Assembly: GCA_030144725.1 (NCBI GenBank) | Contig: JASKMD010000027.1 | Location: 170,796-234,795, forward strand | From: Haematococcus lacustris | Taxonomy: Eukaryota > Chlorophyta > Chlorophyceae > Chlamydomonadales > Haematococcaceae | Length of the DNA stretch: 64,000 nucleotides | Direction of reading: 5' to 3' | Shown: one piece after another, positions 42,961 through 56,146 of the stretch | How the letters are laid out: the number at the start of each line of letters is the position of its first letter | Numbering within the stretch: position 1 is the first letter of the stretch | Made by a program: the position numbers and the translations under genes | Notes under the pieces: generated by a model | What the model was told of the DNA's origin: nothing | The model's database searches: none | What the model saw: the letters and a program-made list of their open reading frames with translations, nothing else

Positions 42961-42989
42961 GCTGCTGCTGCTGCCGCTGCTGCTGCTGC

Positions 42990-43023
<34 letters not shown>

Positions 43024-43052
43024 GCTGCTGCTGCTGCCGCTGCTGCTGCTGC

Positions 43053-43098
<46 letters not shown>

Positions 43099-45420
43099 GC
43101 TGCTGCTGCTGCCGCTGCTGCTGCTGCCGCTGCTGCTGCTGCTGCTGCTGCCGCTGCTGCTGCTGCTGCCGCTGCTGCTGCTGCTGCTGCCGCTGCTGCT
43201 GCTGCCGCTGCTGCTGCTGCCGCTGCTGCTGCTGCTGCTGCTGCCGCTGCTGCCGCTGCTGCTGCTGCCGCTGCTGCTGCTGCCGCTGCTGCTGCTGCTG
43301 CCGCTGCTGCTGCTGCCGCTGCTGCTGCTGCTGCTGCTGCTGCCGCTGCTGCTGCTGCTGCTGCTGCTGCTGCCGCTGCTGCTGCTGCCGCTGTGGCTGC
43401 TGCCGCTGCTGCTGCTGCCGCTGCTGCTGCTGCCGCTGTGGCTGCTGCCACTGCTGCAGAGTCAGGGGTTCAGGCTGCACCCCCCAGCTGCCTTCCAGCA
43501 GGCCCTGCCGGTCAGGGGGAGCAGGAGCACGGGCTGTATGCTCAGCTCAAGGCGCATGCCAAGGCAGTGAAGAAGGCCAAAAGGGGGGGCGGGGAGAGGC
43601 GGGGGGAGGGGGGGCCGCCCCGCAGGCCTGTGTTTGAGGTTATTGAGCAGAGTGTATGCAGGTGAGGGGCAGGGGCAGGGGGAGGGGGAGGGGCAGGGGC
43701 AGAAGGGGGATCTGCTAAGAGAGGAGTGTGGGGGGGTCAGGGAGGAGCGACCTCTGCCTCCCCCATCCAAGCCCCCCAGCACAAGGCATTGTGCTTCATG
43801 TGTCCGACCCATGCCTCCCATATGCTGGTGCTGGCGCAGGTTCTGGAGGGCAGGGCTGTGCACCCGGGGCAGCGCCTGCCTGTTCAAGCATCAGGGTGAC
43901 CCCGCCACCAAGCTCATCCCCTGCAGGTGGGCCTGGGCCGGGCAGGGAGGAGGGCGCATGGCGCAGGTCAGGCAACTGGGGTTAGTGCAGTCTGCTGCTC
44001 CCCCCCTGCCCCCTGCCTGCTGCCTGCTGCTGCTTGCTTGCCGTCCCACCCTCCGGCCATCTAGCCAGTCTGCCAAGCTGCCTCTCCCTGGCACATTTGA
44101 CAACCACCTGATGCTCCCACCGCGCTGCCTGCTGCTACCTGCTGCTACCTGCTGCTACCTGCTGCTACCTGCTGCTGCTGCTGCTGCCCCCACTGCCCTG
44201 CCTGCTGCTGCTGCTGCCCCCACTGCCCTGCCTGCTGCTGCTGCTGCCCCGCCTGCTGCTGCTGCTGCTGCTGCCCCCACTGCCCTGCCTGCTGCTGCTG
44301 CTGCTGCCCCCACTGCCCTGCCTGCTGTTGCTGCTGCTGCTGCCTCAGGGACTGGGCAGCTCAGGGTACTTGCCCTTACGGGGCCAGCTGCCGGTTCAGC
44401 CACGAGGATGGTCTGCTGCTGCCCTGCAAGGCCCTGGTGATGACAGGTGGGGACACGCAGCCGTCACGACGCATCCCTCCAGCCATCCAGCGACCCCCTG
44501 ACACCCTAGCCCTGCCCCTCAGCCCCGTCACCTCACTGGGGACCCACAGCCAGGTTGCAGCCCCAGCCAGGTTGCAGCCAGGTTGCAGCCCCAGCCAGGT
44601 TGCTCCAGCTTATTGTGGAACCCCAGCCGGATTGCATCCCTCAGGATTGGCGTGCTGAGAATGACCCCCCTGGCCCCCAGGCCTTCTCTTCAGCCCTTCA
44701 TAAACCCCTCACCTTCACTGAGTGCACCCGACCAGTGAGTAAGCCTTTGCTTCCCCTCACACCCTAGCCATGCCCCTTCACCCCTTCACCCCTTGACCCC
44801 TTGACCCCTCACACCCTAGCCATGCCCCTTCACCCCTTGACCCCTTGACCCCTCACACCCTAGCCATGCCCCTTCACCCCTTCACCCCTTCACCCCTTGA
44901 CCCCTTGACCCCTTGACCCCTTGACCCCTGGCCCTCAGCTGCAGGTGTCAGCCGCAGCGCTTGTTGTGTGTCAGTATGATATGGGGCTGCGGAGGGTGCG
45001 GCTGGAGGGGCAGGGGCAGGGGCAGTGGGGGTGGCAGTGGCAGTGGAGCAGGGTGCTGCAGCAGGGTGCGGCTGGGGGGCAGATGCTGTAGAGGGTGAGG
45101 GCTGGAGAGGGAGAGTACTCACACCCTACTCACACCCTACTCACACCCTACTCACACCCTACTCATACACGGCCTGAACGGCGGCTGTGCAGCCCTGGTG
45201 CACCCCACTGCCGCTGCTGCTGCTGCCACTGCTGCGCCCAGGCACTTGCACGCTGCCCTCCTGTACTGCCTCGCACCAGCTGGACCCATCAGAGCTGCAG
45301 CAGCTGCAGGAGTACTACAACGGCATGCGTGTGAAGCAGCAGCAGTTGGTGGCACTCATGGCGACAAGCACCGACAGCCACCAGGCCAACGGCAGCGGCG
45401 TGGAGGTGGAAGAGTTATGA
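39790..45420 (+). CDS. tandem CCCH zinc-finger protein, copy 2
   Basis: Proposed exons 39790-41740, 43460-43661, 43840-43926, 44349-44436, 44609-44734, 44939-44995, 45280-45420. The Pro-Ala repeat is four residues shorter than in copy 1 and there is a Tyr to His-type difference in a minor frame near 39888. Both finger exons read the same as in copy 1. In this copy the CTG/CCG intron lacks the frame break seen in copy 1, so a poly-Ala frame happens to run from the repeat straight into the finger exon. The intron reading explains both copies equally well and is preferred. Confidence 0.65.
40310..40423 (+). repeat. CCCCAG hexanucleotide repeat, copy 2
   Basis: Two units (12 bp) shorter than at 2331-2454. 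Confidence 0.93.
42257..43458 (+). repeat. 1.2-kb CTG/CCG intronic tract, copy 2
   Basis: 7 bp longer in total than copy 1: one extra CTG near 42640 and four bases near 43090, where copy 1 has CTGCGCCG. Intron bounds are 41741-43459. Confidence 0.9.
44127..44342 (+). repeat. CTGCTG/CCCCCACTGCC repeat, copy 2
   Basis: Counterpart of 6151-6366 with no length change. Confidence 0.8.
44764..44932 (+). repeat. CCCCTTGA/CCCCTTCA repeat, copy 2
   Basis: Counterpart of 6788-6956. It differs at one base of the first CCTCACACC junction and in the order of the last TTCA/TTGA units. Confidence 0.8.
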
Positions 45421-46680
45421 GAGCGTGGCCCATACACGTCCTGGAAGGTGCAAACGTGGAATGGACTTATGAAGTCAGTTCAGTGTGCTTAAGCCTAGCG
45501 CTTGCAGCTACCAGGAAATGACCAATCTGTGGGTTAGGTCGCTCGCATCTCCGCGCCAGTCTGGCGCTAGGCAGAGCAGACTCGCGGCTCCCAGACGACA
45601 GTTGATGAGTCTCGGAAAGGAATTGGCGCTGACCCACACTGCCACAGCTTGCAATTCGATTCATACATTTGGCCCCATGCAGACCGTGTCGCTGCTGGGC
45701 GCTTCATGGCTCGGCCCAATCATTGGCAGATATGGGTGGTGGTCCAACCTTCCAAGCGCTCCAGGATGTAGCCAGGCGCTTGCTTCTACCACAGCTGACA
45801 GTTGCTCATTCTGCCCATTGTGCCCATCACCCAAATGTACCCAGTTGGTACCCAGTTGGTACCGAGTTGGTACCCAGTTGGTACCCAGTTGATACCCAGT
45901 TGGTACCCAGTTGGTAATGTTACAAACTGACCCACTCACCGTGCGTAACACATGCTGACTGCTGCTGACAAAGGTGGTGAAGCACTCTACCTTCATGGCG
46001 TCAGATCTGCACATTCAGCATCAAATGTTGTGTTTTAGCCTAAACACCGCAACCTACCCACAACAGCCGCATGCATTGGATTAGCCCTCCCGCCCCGTCG
46101 TGCGGTGTTCGGCTCAGATGGGTGACTCCTACAACATAGAGGTCGTGAAATTGAAACCACGACGACGCGGTTGTTCCGACGCGAGAAAGGGTCCGGTCTC
46201 CCTTCAGGCTCGCTCGCCGCGCGCATTTCCAGGCACGCTCCATCGGGAGCGTAGTTCTCTCGTACTTTTAGGACAAGCTCAGTCCCCACAGCATTTTCCT
46301 GGCGACCCAAGGTATCTGAGGTTAAACCACCATCGGCACACACAAGCCCATACTTGCAGGCACTGATGCACAAGGTACTATCATGGACAGTACAGCCAAA
46401 GACACGTCCAAAGGCAGCCTTGAGGAGTCCATAGTGCGGCCTGGGCAGGACTTACACAGCATGCACCTCTCACCTATCATGTACATAACCTGGCTGGCAC
46501 CATGCAACCCCACCCATGACCTTTAAGGCACCTCATTGCTTCTGGCACTCCGCAAGCTCCTGCCATGCACATGACATGCACATGACATGCACATGCGGCT
46601 GACACTACCATGTGGCACCTGGCTGCGACTGCATCGCTTGGAAAACTAGTTGAGGGCCACCTTGTGGCAGAGGAGCAGCT
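45421..46680. other. convergent intergenic region, copy 2
   Basis: Matches 7445-8704, including the 11-bp TACCCAGTTGG array at 45835-45914. No gene is recognised. Confidence 0.5.
45835..45914 (+). repeat. 11-bp tandem repeat TACCCAGTTGG, copy 2
   Basis: Same unit number and variants as 7859-7938. Confidence 0.92.
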
Positions 46681-47765
46681 CTAGGCCTTGCTTTGCACAA
46701 CCTTCATGCTGTTGATCATCTCCTCGCCCATGGCCTGCAGAGCAAGAGGCAATATACGACTGACGCAAAGCTGTGTCTCAAGCAATTGAGCATTACTGCA
46801 AACAAAGCATAGAGATGCTGGAAGGTGCATGCGCCGCACTGCTGGATCATCGCACACCTTCAGCACAGACACAACGATCTCCTTGCCCTCGCCGAAGTCA
46901 ATCTTCAGCTGCTCAGCCAGCTTCTCGGACTCGTCAGTGCCATAAGGCAGCTTCAAGTCGTCACGAGTGCTGCCGTTCTCCTCCATCAGAGACACCTGTT
47001 GCCAAGAATACACGAACCCGGCTGCTGAAACAAGGCGAGGCAGCCGGCGGCCAGCTCAAACGTTCGTGCATGTCACTTACAAAGCCATCCTCATTGATGT
47101 CAATAAGGGTGTACTCATTGCGGGCCACGTTAGGCACCTGCAGGTGTGATTTGCGTCAAAACCCATGACGTTCAAATCCCAAACATTCATGGGCTTACAA
47201 CCCCCCATGATCAAAGCTGTGTGAGTTCAGGCCAAGTGCTGCATGCACCTACATCGCAGTTGTGTGATGATGGGGTCAGGTCTTCGTATTTCTTCCCTGT
47301 GAAAATGTCGATGCCTACAAAGTGGCACTTAGCGTGGCCGTGCTTTCCAGTTTTTGAGGTGGACACATCTGCGACCTGTGTGCCAGGACACAGGGGCAGC
47401 CCTGGGGCATAGCCGGCGAGCCAGAGCTGAGCAGCTGTCGTATTGATGCATGCTGTCAGGCATACAGCTGCTCGCGAGGGATGCATGAGGGCGTGATCCG
47501 CTGCAAAGATGGTGTGGGGCTCGTGTCGCTGCCACTGGCCTAGAGGCTGGCCTGCCTGACCTTGCAGGGTCTGTTGTTGATGACGATGTAGGCGTTCTTA
47601 CGAATAGTGCCGGCCTGCTGGGGGTATGTCAGAGAAGCTCCAGCATCCGCGGACTCAAACGTCTCTGCATGGGAGGGGTCACTCCAGCATTGGTTGGCGG
47701 AGGTCCTACTTTTTGCATTGCGCGCAGATCGCCGCAAGCGACCCACCGTCCTCGTGGTCCGACAT
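46681..47765 (-). CDS. EIF5A: eIF5A, copy 2
   Basis: Exons 47747-47765, 47561-47664, 47253-47375, 47081-47137, 46858-46995 and 46681-46734. The predicted 164-residue protein, including the hypusination loop, is the same as copy 1 and the introns show no visible difference. If the duplication is an assembly effect, this is the second allele and not a paralogue. Confidence 0.95.
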
Positions 47766-48015
47766 GTTTCAGACAAAGGGCTGGGGAGACTCCTACGGCA
47801 GCTGCCTTCCACAACGCCGCGTGTGGAAAGGGGTATTACCGAGGAGTTAGGCCATAAATAGGGAGTTTTGTCGGTTATGATCAGGCATGAGCTTCGTATT
47901 GGGAGAATGCGCTTCGCTGTTTGGGTTTGGTGAACTGAATACTTGGTATACGCTATTGGCATGTCTGTGGCGTCTTTGCTTATGCAATGCAAATGCAATG
48001 CTGGCCCATCATGAC

Positions 48016-48891
48016 TAGGGAGCGTCTCATGTACGTACATGTACGTACATGTAACTGTTACATTTGCGGGTTATACGGGTGTTACACGGGATGTTACACG
48101 GGATGTTACATGCTAACGATTACGGGGTTCCTGGCATTACGGGCGTATAGCAGACTAAGCGTTCATCGCATGCCGCACGGTGCTACGCCAATCGCACACG
48201 TCCCGGCACCGGGACATGCATGATAAGGTTGTGTAAAAGCCAGAAGTTGTTGCGTGTAGAAGTCAGAAATAGAAGTACAAGTTGAAGTCGAAGTAGAAGT
48301 AGAAGCAGAAGCAAAAGTAGAAGTAGAAGTAGAAGTCAGAAGTTGCTGCGTGTCGAGAAAGAGTCCGATCCTGCGCCTGACAGCCCGCTGAATGCCTTGA
48401 GGCATTGCTTCACCCCGGTCCTCTCGCGGCAGTGGGCCAAAACTTGCATTTGTGCCTGGCAGCTGGCTCATGTTAGCGACGCCGAGCTCGGCCCGGTTGT
48501 TTGTGGGCACCTTTTGCAGTGGCACACCACAATGCCGTCGCTATTGTAACGAAAGAGCCAGTCATTTGCGAACTTGCTGAAGTACAACATTTGCTGCCAA
48601 ATTGAGACTGTTGTAGAATTGCTGCTTGGAAACATTCGCCGCAGCCATCAGCAGCTGCTAGAACTGCGACTGCGGCTTGCCGAGCTGCAGCCCGCGGCCC
48701 GCGACCCCAGAAATATATTCTGGTGCGGGAGCAGTTGCGACCAGTGCGGCGGGGTGTACAAGCTCACTGTATTCGAGCCGAGCAGCTAAGAAGGCTATGT
48801 AACATGGGATGTAACATGTAACAAGGGATGTAACATGTAACATAACATAACAATGTAACATGTAACGTTACACGGGTCCAGACGCTCCCTA
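48016..48891. mobile_element. hAT-like TIR element (MITE), copy 2
   Basis: The same element with the same ATCATGAC target duplication (48008-48015 and 48892-48899) as at 10040-10915. The insertion therefore predates the split of the two blocks. Confidence 0.8.
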
Positions 48892-49209
48892 ATCATGACG
48901 GATGCCCCGCATTCTCAACAAGTCAGACTGTCACTGGCTGCCACCCGCCATGTGACACGACGTCTGTAAGCTATAGCCGACAGTGAACCTAAAGCTGCAC
49001 AGCTGCAGGCCGTGTTGCTTGTGATGCACTTTAGCGGTTCACAGTCCTGGGTGTAGGGCACACGCTCAGGTTGAAGCTACTAGATCAGGTGTACTGGCGT
49101 GTGCTGCTTGGAGAGCGCTGTGGCACATGTCCTACGAACAGGCAATTCATGGGCGCATGACCAGTTGGCACAGGCCCCCCTGCTGTACCTTGGCTCGCAG
49201 TGATACAGT
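48892..49209 (+). promoter_or_regulatory. upstream region of RPN6, copy 2
   Basis: Counterpart of 10916-11233 with no visible change. Confidence 0.3.
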
Positions 49210-52200
49210 ATGGCGGTCTCCGTGTTTGACCCCGTGGCAGTGCCCGAAGGTCCCGCTGGCGTCGAAGCCTTAAAAAGCCATATTTTCGGTCAGCAGACGG
49301 GCGACGCAGAGTCGCTGCGCATCACAGAGCAGGCCATCACGGTACTGACGGAGCGACTCGTTAAGCAGCAGGATGCACAGGCGCTCAGCGAGCTCCTCGG
49401 TCAGCTTCGGGGTTTCTTTAGCATCATTCCAAAAGCGAAGACTGCCAAGATTGTACGCAGCATCATTGACAGCATTGCAAAAGTCCCCAACTCGACCCAG
49501 CTTCAAGTAAGCCAGATCAACGCAGCTTAGATCAGGAGAGCGCGAGCAGCACAGCTGCCTGCAACTAGGCAGCAGCGGCACCTCCTCCTGCCCTGAAGTC
49601 GGTCGTGTGGGTTATGGCGTGGGTCAGGTGGAGGTCTGCAAGGAGCAAGTGGCGTGGGCACGCTCAGAAAAGAGGACATTTCTACGCCAGAGAATAGAGC
49701 TGAGACTAGCCAGTCTGTACCTGGAAGCCCAGCAATTCCAGGCTGCATTGGAGCTCATTGCCAGGTGACACCCTCAGCCTACCGCAAAGAGTGGTATGTA
49801 GATGAAGCAATGGCAGCTGGGGCACTAGGAGGAACAGCTTCTACATGCTAGGCGTCCAATGCGAGGCGGGGTGTGAACCAGGGCTACGGGTGGGTGAGGC
49901 TGCTGTGCTACAGCCCTGAGCCACTGCTGTCCCAAACCTGACCACACTGCTGCCTTGTTGCCTTGCTCTGTTGCATGAACCAAGGTATCCCACATACTGC
50001 GCCACGCCGCATAGTAAGGTAGCAAATGTACCACACAATGTGGCAGAAAGTATAAGCTGGCACTGTCATAAAGCGTACTAGGGCTGCGGCTGCTGCCGCT
50101 GGTTAGAGGGAGCAGGTGAGCAGGATGAACAACATGAACTCAAGCTGCCACCCGCAAGTGCAGAAGCAGCTCCAGCACCAGCAGAAGATTGAGAGGTGGC
50201 AAGAGCAGAAGTGGCAGCGGTGGGAGCAGCGACAGTAGTGGCAGGAGCAACAGCTGCAAGGCAGCAGGGGCAGCCCATGTGTAAACTTACAAGGGTCTGC
50301 CAGCGATGAGTAAGCCGGTGACGTGTCCAGCCTGAGCTGTAGCCTGCCTACTCCGTCTGAGCATGTGCCAGTGTTTGTGTATGGCTGCTGCAGCCTCTTG
50401 AGCGAAGTCAAGAAGCTGGATGATAAGCTGCTGCTGGTGGACATCCACCTCCTGGAGAGTAAGAGTGAGTGCTGGAGGGCACTCCCACACCCCTCACCAT
50501 CATCACCATTTCATCATCATACACGTTGAGTGGCATCTGCTTGACATGGATTTGCTGCTGACTCAGCGCCATCAGCATCAGTGCAAGCACCGTCTTGCAC
50601 CCAGCAAATGCAGCCTGTTGACGTATGGTTATGAGGCGGCTGCAGCCTGCTAGTTCCCCCAGGCCTGGCCCACTCAGCTGCACCTGCTCCCATGTATTCC
50701 ACCCCATGCATCGCCCCAGCCCACCCAGCCCACCCCCAGGCTCGTCCCACAGTTGAGCACCTGCTGCAGCTCTGCTACCCTGACGCTCAGCGTCCACTGG
50801 AAGTGCAGCCCAGCAGCCCTACCCCGCCGACCCACCCCTGTCCCTAACACTGCCCTCCTCTGCCACCATGTGCTGCCCTGCCTCCCCTTGCAGCTCACCA
50901 CCTGCTGCGCAACATGCCCAAGTCACGCGCAGCCCTGACCTCTGCCCGCACTGCGGCCAACGCCATCTATGTCCCCGTGCAGTTGCAGGCAGAGGTGTGT
51001 GGCCTAATCAGGACTAGAACAGGGCAGCAGGGCAGCAGGGCAGCAGGGCAGCAGCAGGCGGATGAATGGGGCAAGGGTAGCTGGAAGACACAGGACCATG
51101 CAGGAGAGCAGCAGCGTCTGGGGGGAGGGGCTGGGGTGGTGGCAAGAGGCAGGGCAGATGACTGGGCAGGTGGCTAGGCAGGGCAGTGTGCTGGGTGTGC
51201 ATCAGGTTTGAGACAGTGGTGCAGTGATGGTGGTGGGGAGGGCTGGTTCAGGCTGCAGGGGGCCGGGGCAGTGCACAGTCACATCACAGTCAGGCTGACG
51301 CAAGTGCACCTGCTGCTGCTGCTGGCCCCATTGCCTTGGTACCACCCTGCTGCCCACCCACCCTGCTGCCCACCTCGCTCTGCCGCCCGCATTTCCCTGC
51401 TGCCCACCTCGCCCTGCCTGCCCAGCATGCCTCGCCTGATCCTCACCTGCTGTGCTGCTTGGCTGGTGCTCCAGATTGACTGCCAGTCAGGCATTCTGGC
51501 CGCTGAGGAGAAGGACTACAAGACAGCCTTCTCATACTTCTTTGAGGGCTTTGAGCAGTACAGCTCGCTGAGCGACACCCCTCACGCCGTGCAGCTGCTC
51601 AAGTACATGCTGCTCACGAAGGTGAACCTGTGGGCAGCAAGGCCGGGGGGCAGGCCAGGACGGCAGGTCATGCTGCTGACTGTGCTGCTGCTGGCTGTGC
51701 CGCTGCTGACTGCTCTGCTGCTGACTGTGCTGCTGCTGTCGGTACTGCTGGTAACTGTGTTGCTGCTGGTGACTGTGCTGCTGGTGGTGGCTGTGCTGCT
51801 GACTGTGCTGCTGGTGGTGGCTGTGCTGCTGCTGCTGACCGTGCTGCTGCTGCTGACTGTGCTGCTGCTGACTGTACTGCTGCTGCTGACTGTGCTGACA
51901 GTGCTGCTGGCTGTTGTGCTGAAGGTGATGATGGGTGATGCTGGCGACGTGCCCGGCATCATCAGCAGCAAGTCAGGGCTGAAGTACCTAGGCCGCAGTG
52001 TGGACGCCATGAAGGCGGTGGCAAGAGCCTCCCAGGACAGGTCCATCTCAGCCTTCCAGGTGCAGGGCTGGCCTGGGGTCGAACTTACAGCCTTGCAGGG
52101 GCAATAGGCCAGCAGTGGCTGAGGAGGTTGATGTCAGGTGTACAGGCCAGAGGGGCGGCAGGGGTACAGCAAGGAGGCAGCAGGGGCAGCAAGGGCTGGC

Positions 52201-52476
52201 AAATGGATCAGGTCAGCAATGTCATGGTCAGTAGCAGTGTCTCTGCACAGCCAGTGTCGAGGGCTTCATTCGCCCCTCCCCGCCCTGCCGCCCCTCATCT
52301 CTCCCCCTCCTCTGCCACCACGCGTGCCCCTCACCCTCACCCTCACCACCCTCATTACCACCCTCACCACCACCCTCACCCTCACCCTCACCCTAACCAC
52401 CACCCTCACCCTCACCCTCACCACCACCCTCACCACCACCCTCACCACCCTCACCACCACCCTCACCCTCACCACT

Positions 52477-52544
<68 letters not shown>

Positions 52545-55325
52545 CACCACCCTCACCACCCTCACCACCACCCTCACCACCACCCTCACCACCACCCTCA
52601 CCACCACCCTCACCACCACCCTCACCACCACCCTCACCACCACCCTCACCACCACCCTCACCACCACCCTCACCACCACCCTCACCACCACCCTCACCAC
52701 CACCCTCACCACCACCCTCACCACCACCCTCACCACCACCCTCACCACCACCCTCACCCTAACCACCACCCTCACCCTCACCCTCACCACCACCCTCACC
52801 CTCACCCTCACCACCACCCTCACCACCACCCTCACCACCACCCTCACCACCCTCACCACAACCCTCACCCTCACCCTCACCACCACCCTCACCACCACCC
52901 TCACCACCACCCTCACCACCACCCTCACCACCACCCTCACCACCACCCTCACCACCACCCTCACCACCACCCTCACCACCACCCTCACCACCACCCTCAC
53001 CACCACCCTCACCACCACCCTCACCACCACCCTCACCCTAACCCTCACCCTCACCCTCACCCTCACCACCACCCTAACCACCACCCTCACCACCCTCACC
53101 ACCACCCTAACCCTCACCCTCACCCTCACCACCACCCTCACCCTCACCACCACCCTCACCACCACCCTCACCACCACCCTCACCACCACCCTCACCACCA
53201 CCCTCACCACCACCCTCACCACCACCCTCACCACCACCCTCACCACCACCCTTACCACCACCCTCACCACCACCCTCACCACCACCCTCACCACCAGTGT
53301 GGCTCATGGCCAGCAGGAGGTGCTGGCCCAGTACCCCAAGGAGCTGGTGGAGGACCCCCTGATGAATGCCCACCTGTCCTCTCTGTACTCCACGCTGCTG
53401 GAACAGAACCTGGTGGGCGCAACAGGGGCAGGGGATCAGCAGGCACCGCAGGGCCGGATGGATCAGCAGGCACAACAAGGCAATGCGCAAACAGCAAAGT
53501 CTGGGCAGAGGATCAGGGGTGTCCACTGAGCTGCGCTCACGTGCACATGAGAACATGGCCTGGCATTGGATATAATGAGGCTTAGCGGCAGGCAGGCTAT
53601 GGAGAACAAGTTTCAGGTTTCAGCGCAGTGGGCATCCCTGCTTGATGCTCTCCCTGACACCTTCTTACATGATGGGTGATGCGAGGGGAACTATGACCAG
53701 GTGTCTTTGTACTCCTAGCAGCACCCAGCTGAGCTGTAGGGTGTGGACTGCGTTACCTTCCATCCAGTGTGCTCCTTGACAATGCTCACGTTCTCTGTTG
53801 TGCACCCTCTTGTCCTGCATGGGGCTCCACTGTCACCACGCTCCATCAAAGAACCGCCCCTGCCCTGCCCTGCCCCGCTGCGCCGGGTACTGTCAACCCT
53901 GCCCCGCCAGCTCACCAGCTTTGCCTCACCTTCAGCAGCACCCTTGCCCCAAACTGCCTTGCCCTACCGTCAACCCTGACCGGCCGCGTCAGCAGCTCTG
54001 CCTCGCCCTCGGCGACGCCCTATGCTGCTGCCAGATCTGCCTTCTGCCTGGTTCAGTAGGGTCCAGGGGATGGGCTAGACTGGTAGATTGGTAGACTGGT
54101 GGAGAAATGGCCAACCCTGCCCCTCTCTCTCCGTGGCCAGCCCCAGGGGCACTGCCTGCCCTGCAGCTGCGCCTCATCGAGCCGTTCTCACGAGTCGAGC
54201 TGGCCCACGTGGCGCACCTCATTGCCCTGCCCCTGGACAAGGTGGAGATGAAGCTGTCCCAGGTGAGCCAGGGGCTGGGTTAAGGTTAGGGTCAGGGTGG
54301 GTTAGGGTTAGGGGGGCACACACCCTAACCCTAACCCTAACCTTAACCCTGGGTCAGGGGGGCACACAGGTGCTGGGTGCGAGAAGACTACTCCGATATT
54401 CACCGGCTTGCATCAAGGGAGGAGCTACTGCCTGGGGCATGGTCTGCTCCTACCATCAAGCAAGAAGACTACTGCGTCCCTGGGTCAGGGGGTCACACAG
54501 GTGCTGGGTGTGATAAGACTACTCCGGTATTGACTAAGACTACTCCGCCGTGCATTAAGGGTGCAGCTACCGCCTGTAGGGAGCGCAGTCTGCTCCCACC
54601 ATCAAGCCACCACCGAAGGCGGTGCTGGGTGCGGTGCCAGCATGTGTTGAGGAGCACAGTTACACGTACTGACACGTTCTTGCCTGGAACACACCATGAG
54701 CGCACGTACTTGCCCGGAATGGGGACGGGCTGGATGACACTACCACAACAGCATGCAATGATAGCCTAGCTGATGCTTGCCACACAGGGGCTTATGCTAT
54801 CCTCTGACTAGGTATTGTTTGGACAGGGACAAAGATGTTCTTGGCTACACCTGTCTCCAGTGCTTTTGTCTCAGTGATAACCCAGCTGGTGTTTGCTAGC
54901 CACCAGTCTAGCCCATCCCCTGGCTGGCTCGCACAGATAGTGTGTTTTGATGTTGGTGCTGAAGTCTCTGACAGGCTACACCACCATCATCATTGGGGCG
55001 GGGTGGGCTGGGGTGGGTCACGCTACCATCACCATCATCACCATCATCATCACCACCATCACCTCCATCGTCTCCATCACCATCATCACCACCACCACCA
55101 TCATCACCATCATCACCACCAATGCTCACTCTCCCGTGTTCCTGGGCGCAGATGATCTTGGACAAGAAGCTGTGCGGGACCCTAGACCAGGGCGCTGGCT
55201 GCCTGGAGGTGTTCGACCCGCCCCCGCCCGACAACGTGTACCCCACTGCCCTGGGCATCGTGGAGAGCATGGGCCGTGTGGTGGACACCCTGTTCACCCG
55301 CAGCCAGAAGATTGTGGCGGTGTGA
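49210..55325 (+). CDS. RPN6: 26S proteasome lid subunit RPN6 (PSMD11), copy 2
   Basis: Exons 49210-49506, 49628-49764, 50394-50464, 50894-50994, 51475-51621, 51925-52059, 53317-53412, 54167-54262, 55152-55325. The 417-residue product appears identical to copy 1. The only length change in the gene is 8 bp less in the CACCCT minisatellite of intron 6. Preserved splice sites and frame mean both copies would be functional if both exist. Confidence 0.95.
51666..51916 (+). repeat. CTGCTGACTGTG-type repeat in RPN6 intron 5, copy 2
   Basis: Counterpart of 13690-13940, same length. Confidence 0.85.
52325..53297 (+). repeat. CACCCT/CACCAC minisatellite in RPN6 intron 6, copy 2
   Basis: Differs from copy 1 in unit order near 52540-52560 and 52755-52770 (an extra CCCTAACC variant), with a net length 8 bp shorter. 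Confidence 0.95.
54277..54352. repeat. interstitial TTAGGG-type inverted repeat in RPN6 intron 8, copy 2
   Basis: Same palindrome as 16309-16384. Confidence 0.85.
54980..55120 (+). repeat. CAC/ATC trinucleotide repeat before the last RPN6 exon, copy 2
   Basis: Same as 17012-17152. Confidence 0.9.
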
Positions 55326-55627
55326 GCCTGATACGCGGAAGAACTGCCTTGTGGGGCTGCACACAGTAGTTTCTTGACACAACCTTATGCACGCTACATC
55401 CTAGGTGGAAGCGACGGGCATGTCGGCAAGGGCCTTGTTTTCGGTGAGTGACGGTGTGAGCACCAGACACGGACATACTGGCATTGGACGTGAGAGGCAT
55501 TGGGAGATGTGCTTGCTGCCATCACATTGTCCCATCCCACTGACCGAACAGGCGTTACAAGCCCATGCCGAAGAGCTGAACCCAGGGGAGGGGGGGAAGG
55601 GGGTGGGGGGGGCAGAGCAAGGACCGT

Positions 55628-55795
55628 GAGTGGGACTTCCTGCTGCGGCATATGGACTGCCGCCCAGCTGCCGACGAGCGGGCGCCCCGCTTGGAAAGGA
55701 TTGTTTACAACGAAGAGAATGGTAGTTGGGTAATGAACGATTCGAAAGCTGCATTTCAACCGCTACATGCTGGGTGGAAGCCACATACATGCTAA
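55628..55795 (+). pseudogene. short coding-like frame of unknown origin, copy 2
   Basis: Counterpart of 17660-17827 with the same 55 codons. No family is recognised. Confidence 0.3.
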
Positions 55796-56146
55796 CAAGG
55801 GCTAAACTTCGCCGAGTGATGATAAGAGTAGTGGTGGCTCGCACGGCTTATGCCATCAGCCGCCAGGATGTTGGCCGTACTTCCGTCTGGGGGTAGTCAA
55901 CGCCATGCCCGGCGACATCGCCATCAACTGCCTAGCATGCGGCAACCATCCTTGTCAGTACACATGTTATACCCGTCCATGGGCGTAGCCGTGTGGCTGC
56001 TTGGCCATCCTGTGTGTACCGCTCACCCTGCTGAGATACAGCCCACACTCAGCCGGTCGCCATCACTAGATTACACCCCCCTGCGGATCGCTCGTCCCTT
56101 GATAGAGCACTTCGTACCACCTTATCCACCCCCCCGCAGGTACTGA

